Below are positions 33,301 through 44,117 of a DNA stretch of 64,000 bases, piece after piece. The translations under genes were made by a program, and so were the position numbers. The DNA lies in NCBI RefSeq assembly GCF_020360975.1, contig NW_025408673.1:806001-870000 (forward strand), in the 5' to 3' direction. A model generated the notes under the pieces. That model saw nothing but the letters and a program-made list of their open reading frames with translations. It had not been told where the DNA came from and ran no database searches. The DNA is from Hirsutella rhossiliensis. Lineage: Eukaryota; Ascomycota; Sordariomycetes; Hypocreales; Ophiocordycipitaceae. Within the stretch, counting starts at the first letter, position 1; the number at the start of each line of letters is the position of its first letter.

Positions 33301-35950
33301 CCCGGAAACTTTCTCCAAAAGCACGGCGTCGGTATTGAAAGCCACCGCAGCTTCCTGCTCACTGACGACGACGGCGAGCAGAGCCAAGACGCCGACTGCT
33401 CTTATTACGAGATGCTCAGTGACGACGGCAAGCGACTATCCGTCTGGAAAGTCCCTTTTTGCAGGTACGTGGACGAAGATCATATGCAGACATACATGCA
33501 CACACACATATGTCGATATCTTGATCCCTTATATAAACACATATACCTTGTTCCTGTCTTGATCTCATACACACACAATATCTTGATCCCATATATACAC
33601 GCACGTATACATATTGACATCCTGATTCCATACACACACGTATATTCACATTTGATCCGCACAACCCTGCAACCAACTGAACTTGTCCTCCAGCACAACA
33701 GATGAAGCCCAGGGCGAAGCTACGGCGACCCTGGTACACCAACACTGGTTTGTCGACGGCATCAACCCTCCCTTCCGCTACGGTGCCCCGGAAACCCTCC
33801 GGCTTGACATAAATGCCGTCAAGTGGCCACTCTACGACTCGCAGGCCTTCCCCCTTGTTCCTTCGGCAAATTGTCCGATGCGTGTGACCCCCGTTGCCGA
33901 CAGCAAGTACGGCACTGCAGTTCGCGTCGGGTCGGTCAGGTTTCGTCGCCAGCCCGGTCGCGTATGGAAAAGCGACGGGCCGACTTCATACTGGGAGGAC
34001 ATCGTGGTCGAGCGCGAGTACACGGTCCATTCACGTCGTAAGCTCGTCAAGACACGAGGGAAGGAGAAGGAAGGGGGGGCGGCAGGGCGGCTGGCGCAAC
34101 GAGGGAGATTGTCCCATGAGGGCCGGCGTACAAGTGCGAAGCAGATGGACTCGACCCACGATGACGAGCTGGAGCATGAAGCCTCAGAACTGGACGACGA
34201 TGAGCTCGAGAGACTGGGTTGGGGCGCCGTTTCTTCGGCAGACGAACAATGTGATTCCGAATCCTCGGACGGTGCTGAATCGGACGATGGCGACAAGGAA
34301 AGTGATGGTTTGTCGGCTTCATCAGAGCAGGAAGACACTGACGAAATGGTGGATTCTGAAGCTGAAGGCTACATGGCCTTCTCGAGCTGGAAAGCCAGAT
34401 TGATGCCCGACAATGTCGATTTCGACGTGCAAGACGGTGACTTGTCATCGAGCTCGGCAGTCTTGTCGGTTGGCGATTCTCGACATGACGACGCCGACGC
34501 AGACGACGAGGGCGGCGGGGACGAAACAGCGTCCGGAACATCAGATAGTGAGGTCGACAAGGAGCGCCTCAGGCGCTTCCAGCCTCGCATTTATTCGCCG
34601 TCGAGGCCGCAAAGATGGAGCTGTGGTCACTGCGGGAAATCCGGCGGTTCCTCCGACAACAATCCAAAGCTCGAGGTTTTTTACCAATGCCGCCGACAAG
34701 AATGCTACAAGATGGCATCCTCTGATGTCTGCCTGGCCTGCTTCGCCCTCGGCGCCTGGTGCCGGGACGAGAAGCACCAGTTACGCAAGATGACGGTCCT
34801 CCACGGCCGTGTGCGCCGCCGGGAGCTCGTGTCCCGCCACGACTCGAGGCCCGGGCTTGACGTCGTGGTCCGGCAGCGCAGCGGCAATGGCCATGAGCAG
34901 GCCGTCTTTCGCTTCACGAGTAGGACACGGGCGATGCTGTACGGCTCGCCGCCCGTGGTCCATGCCACCTCGCCGCTGCTCGTCTACGCCATCGACGGCG
35001 TGCGCTTCCTCTTTGCCAGCCTCGACGACAACTCGTACTTTGAACACCGTGTACCGCTGGGCTCGGCTGAGACGGGTGACGGAGGCGTCGACGCGTGTAT
35101 CCCCGTGGCGGCTCAGATGGCCTTCTCGCGCTGCGGCGGCTTTCTGCACGTCGCGAGGGTGACGGCCCGCCGGGAGCCAGGCTCACGCACCGCCGTCAAC
35201 CTCTTCGTCCAGGTCTTGACGGTGCAACTCGCCGCCAAGAGGCCGTGCTCGCGACTCCCGCGCACCCTGGCTCGTCGCCGCGGCGTCGCGCTGGGCAGGT
35301 GGGCGTCGGTGGCCGCCATCACCTGTCTCCCCTTTGCCATGACGTGGATCGACGGCGATGTGTACGTGTCCCTGAGCATGGATGAGCTGCGCGTTTTCAA
35401 GATTCCTCTGGATAGGGGCGAGGAGCGGTCGAGCAGCGGCGGCGGCGACGGTAAGAAGGGAGCCGGCGACGGCGAAGCTGCCGGGGGTGGCGAGACGGTA
35501 GACTGCCGAGCTGCTGTTTCTGAAGGTGGTGAAGCCGGCAAAAGGAACGAGACGGCAGACTGCCTGGCTGCTGTTCCCGACGATGGTGAAGCTGCCGGGG
35601 GGGGCGAGACGGCAGACTGCCGAGCTTCCGTTCCCGACGACGACGGCATCCAGGCGCTCGCCAGCCGCGTCTTTCTTCCCTGCTCGGCACGGCGGCGGCC
35701 CGTCTACTTCTTCCCCGAGACGGGAGCGGCCGCGGCCAAGATCGTCTTGGGCGCGCGGCGCACCGAGCAGCAGGCCGAGCCGCCGGCCGTGATATACCTG
35801 CGGGCCGACGACGCCAGAGCGTGGGTGGCGGCCGCCGACGCCGTCGTGTCCTTCGAAGACGCGCCGCTGCGGAAGTGGGACCAGCTCGAGGAATTTGACG
35901 CCGAGGACGATTGCGAGCTGATCCTGTCGTTGCACGACTTTCAAAGATAA
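30374..35950 (+). CDS. NLR with pseudo-hydrolase N-terminus, NACHT-like NTPase, ZZ-type zinc finger and C-terminal domain
   Basis: Exons 30374-30733, 30792-30854, 30943-31206, 31282-33464 and 33694-35950 give about 1708 aa with consistent phases. The N-terminus is an alpha/beta hydrolase domain, but the elbow is GHGTGG (30822-30839) instead of GHSxGG, so the nucleophilic Ser is missing while THQTICKF keeps the late His. The NTPase has Walker A APVGRGKS (first Gly replaced by Ala) and Walker B FFVDGLNEL (usual DGLDE). After a long helical region comes an acidic Ser/Asp/Glu-rich linker (about 34,140-34,560), a ZZ-like finger (CGHC, CRRQEC, CLACF, then HQL, about 34,620-34,790) and a ~400-residue C-terminal domain that I recognise only as recurring in fungal NLRs. 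The 75-bp intron 31207-31281 is in frame and free of stops. Confidence 0.85.
33465..33693 (+). other. Unusual 229-bp intron with TACACACA/TTGATCCCATA repeats
   Basis: GT at 33465 and CAG at 33691-33693 join exons in phase 2. The intron is two to four times longer than most others here and consists of imperfect tandem copies of a 'cttgatccc atatacacac' unit. The frame stays open through it to 33705, which would give a truncated NLR if it were retained. Confidence 0.7.
35471..35641 (+). repeat. 57-bp minisatellite, three copies, coding
   Basis: Three imperfect 57-bp units in the NLR C-terminal domain encode 19-residue repeats of the type GEAAGGGETxDCRAAVPDD. They look like a recently expanded loop insertion. 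Confidence 0.85.
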
Positions 35951-36335
35951 TCCCGTACGGAGGGCATCAGCCCGTCTGGTGAGCCGGTGACCGGGCAGAC
36001 TCCGTGTCGTCTCCGCCTTTTATCGTGTAGTGATTATCAATCCAAATTGATTTGATTCTAGCGGGACGAGCATAGAGTGTAAAACCCATTTGACACCCAT
36101 CTTCGCGGTACTCCTGTCGTCAATGCATGTGTGGTGGAGTGTATTTTGATCTTGATGCTTTGACAGATTCGTCTTATACGTCTTTCCTGGCCACCCAATC
36201 GTGGCATATCGTTGTATCCGAAGCATGTAAATGCATCACATGACAGCCAATCTAGACTTGTCCAACGCTGCTCCAACTTCGTCGTCCTTCAACTGATTCC
36301 TACCTACATGTATGTGCTGTAGTCACATCGTTATC
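35951..36335. other. Intergenic region, no gene seen
   Basis: Terminator side of the NLR and promoter side of the membrane protein. Nothing else is recognised. Confidence 0.5.
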
Positions 36336-37465
36336 ATGGCGACCCCTTCACCCGCAGCCGTCAACCACCCTGGCGCTAGACCCGGCCTGCGCTTGAATAA
36401 GGACCTAGACCAGTTGCTTCAGATTGACGAGGTCGAGACTCCCTCGTTGCCCATGAGAAAATTCCTCAAGGCAACCCTGGAAAGCCCCCATCTGCCCGGC
36501 CAGCCTCGTATCCGTCTGAATCCAGCCGTCGACGCCGACCCGGACGAATTGCTCCAATACTTGCGGAACTGTCACCTCACCGACGAGCTTGATGGACTGC
36601 TGCCCTTTACCAAGTACATCTTCGTGAGTTCATGTTGTCTACACTGTTCTGGTCTGCAGCAGCAGCAGCTAACCTCCCTCAGGTCCAAACGCCTTCGTAC
36701 AGGCACATTATGCCGCTGCATCACAATAAAGCCCATGATCGAAAGGTTGTCGTCGATGAGCATCCTGGCCTGCATCTGCTGTGGTACTATGATAGGATCT
36801 TCATCAAACCCATCCCGGCCTACTTCTACTCAAAGGTCTTCTGGGACTACCTCGAGACTGCCGATCCACAAGTCCACAAAGCTGCTCTAGGCTTCATGCG
36901 AAGTTACTACTTTCTCATCCAGTATCAGATCGATTTCAACCAAGCCTGCGAAATGAGTCTCGTTCCCAAAAAGCCCCGCCAAGGCAATCACCCCACATAT
37001 GAAGAATTCTACGCCTTCATAGCCCAGTTCAAGGATGTCGATGACGTCCACACATGCAGACGTTATCACTTTGGCGAACTCCGCTTAACGCGCATCGACA
37101 AAGCCGTCATGCTCTTCAGCGGCCACCTAGCCTATTTTCACATCTATCCTCAGTGGGGCTCATTCCTGAAGCATATATTTGCGCCTCTTTTCACCATCTT
37201 CGCCGTTGTTTCCGTCGTGCAGGTCGCTCTGGCCGCGCAACAGATCACCAGCGGTAGCACTTCATCTGACTGGAAGGCTTTTATCAGCGTCACTCTGTTC
37301 TTTCCCATTGGCATCATGTGCCTGGTTGTCGTTGTTGTCGCCGCTGGCTTCATAGGAATCCTCATCATGTGTGTCAAGGACTTGGTTTGGGCAAACAGGG
37401 TCAGGCGACAGAAGAATGATGGCGACCAGGGAGCCGGAGAAAAGAGCTATGGAATGATTTGGTAG
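36336..37465 (+). CDS. Two-helix membrane protein, fungal DUF6601-like
   Basis: Exons 36336-36623 and 36683-37465 (intron 59 bp, phase 0) give 356 aa. The block SYRHIMPLHHNKAHDRKV, followed by LHLLWYYDRIFIKPIPAYF, resembles the fungal DUF6601 family. Two strongly hydrophobic helices near the C-terminus (IFAPLFTIFAVVSVVQVAL and LFFPIGIMCLVVVVVAAGF) flank a short Ser-rich loop, and a basic tail follows. No catalytic motif is visible, and function is unknown. The ATG at 36336 is preferred over one at 36312 because MATPSPAA fits a family-like start; this is a weak preference. Confidence 0.8.
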
Positions 37466-39123
37466 TCATTACCAGCTCGTGTATGCTGCGACGCTGGAAA
37501 TTCCTTGCCAGAGTTGAGTGACGCATCAGCCATGGTTGCTCGTGTTTGGCATGTCGTGTAGACTTCTCGATATCAAGCTGCTCGACTTTGCCCATGTTTC
37601 AACTTTCTGCCATCTCCGCCACAGGTAAGTTTCTCAAAATATCATCTCTACCAGCAGCCACTCCCGCCGCTCTCTGAACTAAAGCGTGACGACCTCTAAG
37701 CTCGAGACGGCCACTGGCTTGGCGAACTGCGAGAGTAAAGAATACGGAATAACCTCTTCGGCATTTCCCAGGAGCCAATATCCCGCCATGTCGCCGGTCT
37801 GTCTGAATGGGCAGGCGTATTGCTACTCAGGGATACCCCTTACGCATCCCTTCTTGTGAGCTTTCCAGTTCGCCTTTTGGTGTGCTTTGCCACAGTATGC
37901 CACTGCATGGCATCTGCTGCAACTCTTCACCCCCACCGTCTTCAGGCATATTTTGCATAGCTAGACCTCCATGCAGCTACTGCTTCATCCTTAAACCTCG
38001 GCAACCATCTCGTCCTCCTGCCTCATTTCTTGCATCACCAGCCGCATTCACAGCCTAATCTTGATCTCGCACTCCCTCTTTCCACGTCAAGGGGTCACCC
38101 AGACGACGATGCGTGGTTGCCCTCCATACAACTTGGATATTGGGCTCTGTAGGATGTCCGTAGCGAACCGGCTGCAGCATTCACTGAAAGCCCTCGACGC
38201 GCTCCGACAAGATGACGCATGCTCCCTCATGAGAACTATCATGGACTGAACAAATCGTTCATCGTATTCACCATCCCGCCCGGCACAATGGGCCTCTGTG
38301 ACGAGGCCGCGGGAAATGATGTGGTTGTGTACAAATCGCGTGGCGCCGAAGTGGCATATAATCTCGACGCGGACTGTTGAGGTTTCCGTAGTTCAGTTTC
38401 CGGGCTGTATGTGTGAAATAATGCGTAGGCTGAATGAGAAGAAGGGGCAAGAGACCATGGTTCAAGACCGAATTTCACGCGTCTGACTTTATCTGCTCTT
38501 CCTCTCGCCCCTTCTCACCTTCCCAATGCTTTTTATCGGCACGTTGTGTTGCATGGCATGACTGCGTGTGATCCCGGACCTTCGGCAACGAAGAAATAAT
38601 AAAGATGAAATAGCGGCGTTTTACGGGCCTAAATCTGGCAATAAGACGGGGACCAGGGGCGCTAGGAAAAATCACGATGCATCGGATCTGGCCTATTAGT
38701 AGAGCCTTATTTAATATAGCTTTAACTCTATTAGTCAGACCAAGAAATAAAGATGATAATATGGCGGCGTTTTATAGGCTTAAAATCGGCAATACGACGG
38801 GGACTAGGGGCGCTAGGACGAGAGCTTGTCAGTGTGGCAGCTTAAAAATCACGACGCATCAGATCTGGCCTATGTAGCAGAGCTTTGTTTGCAGCTTCGG
38901 CTCTGTTTTTTTTAGTGATACAAAGAAACGATCAAGGTTAACGCGGCGGAGTTTCATAGTCTTGAATGTGATCACATGCCAGAGGGAGCCAAGCGCCACC
39001 AATTCTCAATGCGGGACCTGATGGATGTCTGTAGCGGTTTCCCAAAGTCCTCGGCAGTGCTTTGATATATAACAAGGCTGCTGCCTATTGCTATTCGGGC
39101 AATAGATCGGGCCGTTCCCAGCG
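37466..39123. other. Gene-free region with degenerate repeats
   Basis: No supported gene. 37,466-38,580 is ordinary sequence with only short frames. 38,590-38,970 carries the tandem repeat listed separately. The end is the presumed promoter or an unseen first exon of the FunK1 gene; a stop at 39103 closes the kinase frame upstream. Confidence 0.5.
38590..38970 (+). repeat. Imperfect tandem repeat, two full copies and a partial third
   Basis: Units begin near 38,590, 38,742 and 38,922 with AAGAAAT(A)A and share GGCGGCGTTTTA, GACGGGGAC and GGGGCGCTAGGA. Unit 2 carries an additional internal stretch. Several differences are C/T or G/A, as RIP would leave. Confidence 0.7.
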
Positions 39124-39267
39124 TTGGTAAAAGTGAACGCCACCTATCTGAATTTTGCCCATAATTCTGGCTTGTTGCCTTTCGAACCTAACTTCACCCT
39201 CCCTGACCCTGTGTTGCCGGAGATCTTCGAACTAGCGAGTACAACCGGTGCTGGCACGACAGTTGAT

Positions 39268-41115
39268 ATGTCCTTCCAAGAACAGTTTCGAATCGAAGAC
39301 ACGAATGCCGCCAGGGATTCCCACACGATTCAGAGCACGGTCAAGGATCTGCTCAGTGATTTCGACGGGCACATCTACGTTGATATTGAAGGACTCGCTG
39401 CGACTTTCCTCGAGGCTCGGCCTTGGTCAGGCCCTGCAATTGCAGTAGCTAGGGAAATTACCGGGCCACACGGACCGGCAATCGGATCATGCGAGGCTTT
39501 TGCTGCCTGGCTCGAGCATTTACAGACTGTCACTCGACCTTACAATGTGCCAGAAGAAACAGCCACTCACTTCACGTGGCTCGAAACGACGTCACCGAAC
39601 TCATCCCTCATCCTCTCAAATTGTGTTCATGGGAAGGATGGCTCCAGATGGTCGAATGTCCTTGCACTTGGCGAGATGAGCATCGACGGGCCCTATAGGA
39701 CGAGGTTTCACAATCTGTGTATTCACGCCAACGAAGTGTTCACCCATCAAACTGCCCGCGAGCTCCTTCATGGTTTCTATCTTTGTGGAGGCGTGTTGGA
39801 AATATGGGTGTTCGACCGGGCGGGGATATACGGAAGTAAGGCCGTGGACGTCAGAAAGACACCTGGCCTACTGACTCAAACTCTTGCCAGCTATCTACTC
39901 ATGGACAGCGCCTCGCTTGGTGTGGGCGATTTGATAAAACATGACCATGTGGGGAACTATATTGAGTGCGAGCTTGACGGTCCGACTGGGGCGAGCCGGC
40001 TGTATCTTGGCGAGCCGACGATTTTCGAACGAATCAGCAAGACCATTGTCGGCGACGGGCTTACTTGCTATCGCGCCAAGGCACAAGGTTCTGATTACTG
40101 GAAGTACGCAGTCAAGGTCAAATGGTCTGAGTCTGACGACAAGTCTGAGGCTGGATTGCTTAAGCTGGCCATGGAGAAGCGTGTCTGGGGGGTTATCCGA
40201 CTTATTCAACACCGGATTGTATGCGGTACGAGCGACTGGCGTTGTGGTTTGATCCTTGGTGAGCCTCGGAAATTCTCATCCTGGGCAGGCGCGGCCAGAC
40301 AGGACAGTCCTGGATCGGCCATTGACCATACGGTTGAACTTTCGAGGAACGAGGAGGCCCACGCCGGCGATGCGCCACACGCAACTATCGATGACAGGAT
40401 CCTTAACTGTGTCGTCATAACGCCGCTTGGCGAGTCGCTCCATCACTGCAAGTCAGTTCCCGGGCTTCTTTATGCGTTACGAGATGCAATAAAGGGCCAT
40501 CGTTCGCTGTATCAAGACGGGGGGATTCTTCACCGGGACATATGCCCCGGGAATATTATCATTCCATCGCGTGGCGCGGGCTCTCGTGACAGCCATGAAG
40601 CCAAAGGTGTGTTAATTGACTTGGATGTTGCAAAGCTGGTAACGGCGCCATCGAGACAATTCGAAAGCGTCGGGACACCACATTTCCAGGCGATCGGTGT
40701 CCTGCAGGCCTACCTACCCGACAACCCTCATACCTATTGGCATGACCTAGAGGCTTTCTTTTACACATTCCTCTTCCTTGCGATATGCAAACGACCAGTT
40801 CCTGCGGGTGAGAACCAACTGCAGCTGCCAGCAACAAGCGCACTACAGATGTGGATTCAAGGTCGGCCCGTGGACAAGGCAAACCGCAAGACAAAGGACA
40901 TGCATGCCGAAAACTTCCGCGTCATAATGGCTGAGTTTACACCCGATTTCAAGGGACTCTTTGAATTGGCGGAGAAACTCAGGTGTCCATTGTTCCCCAT
41001 GAGAGACGGGAAGTTGTGGACAGGGACCGATCATACGACCCAAGGCACGGCAGCCCTATACGACGGGATGATCGAGGCTTTTGACATGGCGGCCAAATTC
41101 GCATGCTCGTTGTGA
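39268..41115 (+). CDS. FunK1-type fungal protein kinase
   Basis: The frame is open from 39106, but the first ATG is at 39268 (615 aa); the 48 codons before it may be a leader lost to an unseen upstream exon or a 5' truncation. VHGKDGSRWSNVLALGE and YLCGGVLEIWVFDRAG are hallmark blocks of FunK1 kinases. The catalytic loop HRDICPGN (from 40531) has its Asp and Asn, and IDLDVAK replaces the usual DFG with DLD, which is common in this family. GTPHFQAIGVL is the activation-segment end. No intron is needed. FunK1 kinases form large accessory families in ascomycetes and mushrooms; substrates are unknown. Confidence 0.85.
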   Translation: MSFQEQFRIEDTNAARDSHTIQSTVKDLLSDFDGHIYVDIEGLAATFLEARPWSGPAIAVAREITGPHGPAIGSCEAFAAWLEHLQTVTRPYNVPEETATHFTWLETTSPNSSLILSNCVHGKDGSRWSNVLALGEMSIDGPYRTRFHNLCIHANEVFTHQTARELLHGFYLCGGVLEIWVFDRAGIYGSKAVDVRKTPGLLTQTLASYLLMDSASLGVGDLIKHDHVGNYIECELDGPTGASRLYLGEPTIFERISKTIVGDGLTCYRAKAQGSDYWKYAVKVKWSESDDKSEAGLLKLAMEKRVWGVIRLIQHRIVCGTSDWRCGLILGEPRKFSSWAGAARQDSPGSAIDHTVELSRNEEAHAGDAPHATIDDRILNCVVITPLGESLHHCKSVPGLLYALRDAIKGHRSLYQDGGILHRDICPGNIIIPSRGAGSRDSHEAKGVLIDLDVAKLVTAPSRQFESVGTPHFQAIGVLQAYLPDNPHTYWHDLEAFFYTFLFLAICKRPVPAGENQLQLPATSALQMWIQGRPVDKANRKTKDMHAENFRVIMAEFTPDFKGLFELAEKLRCPLFPMRDGKLWTGTDHTTQGTAALYDGMIEAFDMAAKFACSL

Positions 41116-42789
41116 GCAAAGTTGTGTAGGGTGCGGGTGGGGATGTTGGTCAAATCATGGCATACACGGCCGTCAGTTTATATTTTGAAGAACGCACAGC
41201 TGGAAGCTAGGATACGTCAAAGGCTTTTACATTCCCAAAGTAATCATTGCGCTGTAGAGACTGATGCACCGCACTGCTGTATATAGTCTAACATTTAGGG
41301 ACTTTGGCCACTGACAGGGTTGCCAGCCCGAACACCAGCGGCTGCGTGCCGCTAGACACGAAACAAAGCTCATCAGGGCAGAACTTGGGCGGGTAGGGCA
41401 AGAAGTGACACGTTTATCTGAAGACTTGACCACCTTTCACAACCTCAGATACAGGGTAGCAGTCCCGGAGCTGGCGCAGCGAGACAAACTTGGAAGGCTG
41501 GAAAGAGTCTGTAAAGCCTCTCTCGACAAGAAAACGACTGTTGTTCGAGGATTAAGGGGGGAGTGCAACGAGTTGCAGCAGCGGGTGCTCAAACTGAAAG
41601 GATATGCCGAGTACAGTATGAACCAGACATCTGCCGGGCTCGGCTGCAGGAGCACTCGATGTCTCGGGGAGTCAGGCAGCGAGCTGTCACATTCCGGCTT
41701 CTGCGAAACTGGCCCGGGCCTACGTATTAAGGACTCGAACTTGCAATCGAAGACCATATAGTAAATCAATTCGTCCGTTGTCATCGCACGATGTATACGG
41801 AAAGCGGCCTCGCCGTCTTGCTACCGTGGCGTAAGCCGTCCTCTGTTCCATTGCTGTGGACAGACGGAAGAAAACACTCTGGCGCCGTCGCCCGGGGGCA
41901 TTGTCGACATATGCCACCGGCTCATTCAAGATTGGTGCCCCCAGGAAGCAGGGGGCGAACCTGACAGTAACCATTAGTCCACCGGGCTTGTGACAGGCAT
42001 TCATGCAGCCAGGGGGGAAATCTATGGGGTGGACAAGTTTGGGTCATCCTACAGGAGCAGTGCTGACAATTGCTACGTTATGGCGAACTGACAAATAATG
42101 AATTGCAACAGCAGTCACTTGCTTGTTTGCAGGGACCTGGAGGAGCGCCTGTTACGAGGATGCTCTTGCGATGCTTGGTGGCACAGTAAGAAAACAGCCA
42201 TACTTCCTTCGTACGACGACGCTGAACAGATTGCGCAGACAAAGTGTCCCCCCAACCTCACCATGCTCAAACAACACTTTGCTGGTCCCTTGCTCGGTCC
42301 CCAGGGCCGTCTCATTGTTCTGCACATGGAACTCGCTTGCCTCGGAGAGCGCTTAACCCTGCGATGCCCTGTCCCAGTTTAAGGATGGAAGCTTGAATCA
42401 CTACTCCCCGGTGTGTCAGCAGCAATATCTATCTACAACTATCGATCTGCATAAAGTCGCGAACGACCCTTTGACGGGCGATGTTCTTGAGGCGAGGAGT
42501 CGACGCTGAGGGTTGTTAGCCTATGACGCCTCGTACGAACCGTGCCCTCGCTGCAGGTCGACGTAAAACTCGACACAAAACCCATTACGGGCCATCAAGG
42601 TCTAGCACTGGTTGGCTCGGGATCTATGAATCGTGCTCCGAACCGACATCCCCAGACACGCATTGCGCTGCGTCGTCCTCAGAATGGCGCTGTCAGTCGT
42701 CACCAGCTATTTGTTTCCAAAGTGCATCGTGGGCGTCTTTCCATTCTGTTGACCGTGCGCTTTGAATGCAGTCGACGTGTTCCGATTGC
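41116..42789. other. Gene-poor region with one coiled-coil-like open frame
   Basis: An open frame at 41,318-41,761 (plus strand) begins at a CTGACAG acceptor-like site and reads as a charged amphipathic helix (RAARHETKLIRAELGRV, then LRGECNELQQRVLKL). It lacks an ATG near its start and could be the 3' exon of a gene I cannot complete, or a relic. The rest, 41,762-42,789, shows only short frames with no product. Confidence 0.3.
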
Positions 42790-44117
42790 TCACCGTGGGA
42801 CTCTAGAACAGCCCCCCTCAGCAGCAACTGCGCCCTCCAACGCAATTTTAGCATTCGCAGCCCGAATCAAATTGTCTCGGTGCCGCTTCGCCAAGTCCCT
42901 CGTATTCCTGAATGCAGTTTCTCCCGCAACGAATGTGTTACGATTGTCCGTCATGTCAAATCCACGTATCTTGGTCATGTGATACTCTGGCCGTCCTCCG
43001 GAGCTGGCCGGAGCCTGGGCTTGGTGAGCGTACAATTTGAGCGTGCCGTCGTGGTAGGTCGAGCTGTAAGTATATGCAAGCCCGTAGCATGCTGGCTCTG
43101 ACTTTCCATAGCTTCGAGCGTCCACAGCGCGGGCTCCATATGCTCCGTCAAGGCATGCCTGCCTCAGTGCCACGTCAGCATCCCCTTTGGATGCCTTCGC
43201 TTCTAGGAAAAAGTTCGGCGCTGCCGGAACACCTGATAGCTTTGTGGGTATGATCATCTGGCTTAGGGCTCTGCTAACTTCTCTATTGACGGTCTCTGGG
43301 TGAGCTCCATCGAAGAAGTCTGGCACAGCCTTAACTGTTGCTTCTTTCGTCAAAGATTCGAGATTGGTAAATGGAAGGTGTCCTTCGTTCGGAATATCGG
43401 CGGTGCCTGCAATGATAGGGACTAAGCTACGCATGACAGTGCCCTCTGAGTTCGTTTTGTTCTTACGTTTGAAGTCCCGATATGCCGACTCGGAGAAGCG
43501 GGATGGCGAAAGTGAAGCCCTGGCAAGTAGCAGGGCCTGATGGACGGAGTCCAAGTTGGCGGGTTCTGGTGTTGCTCGACCGTCTGGGTGTGCATATCCT
43601 TCAGGGAATACGCCGTTGCCAAGCAAATGCTGCTCAAAGTCGTCATCGTATGCCGAGGACCTTCTGGCTCTGGATGACACGGTAGTGGCCCTCGTGGATT
43701 GTGTACGCCGGCTTTGAGAAGAAGCAGAGACAGAGTCGGAAGCCGTTGTTGAAGCTACTTTCGGTTCGGGATACTGGCCATGATTAGCTGACATGTGACT
43801 TACAAAACGAATAGATACAACCGTACCCCTCGAAGATGACAAAGATCGGGCCCTCTGCCCATCGAAAATCGACGGAGATGTGCCGTTACAACCCCAGCAG
43901 AAGTCGCGCAACTGGGGGGATGTTGTGCGTCGTTTCGGCGGTCGAGTTCTCGTAGGGCACGAGGCGAGAGCCAAACCTTGGACAGGTCGTCCCAAAAAGA
44001 CGGTGAGAAGTTGGAGACGTGACAAGCTCTCGTTGACAGCTTGCGTCTCTTCGTCGGAAGATTGTCGTCCAGAAGGTTGTGTCGTTCTCGCCTCTTTCGA
44101 CAGTGCAAACTCGCCAT
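42790..44117 (-). CDS. Fungal DUF7924-like protein with possible PD-(D/E)xK nuclease core
   Basis: Exons 44117-43827 and 43773-42790 (intron 53 bp, phase 0, AGCTAAT branch) give 424 aa. Exon 1 carries FWDDLSKVWLSPRALRELDRRN and exon 2 begins YPEP and continues with SSAYDDDFEQHLL, RASLSPSRFSES, PNFFLEAKAS, ACLDGAYGARA and STYHDGTLKLY, which recur in a large fungal accessory family. A longer single-exon frame starting at 44307 exists, but its N-terminus is the wrong frame of exon 1. The spacing of PDFFDG and FFLEAK resembles the D and ExK of PD-(D/E)xK nucleases (my inference). The cellular role is unknown. Confidence 0.8.
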
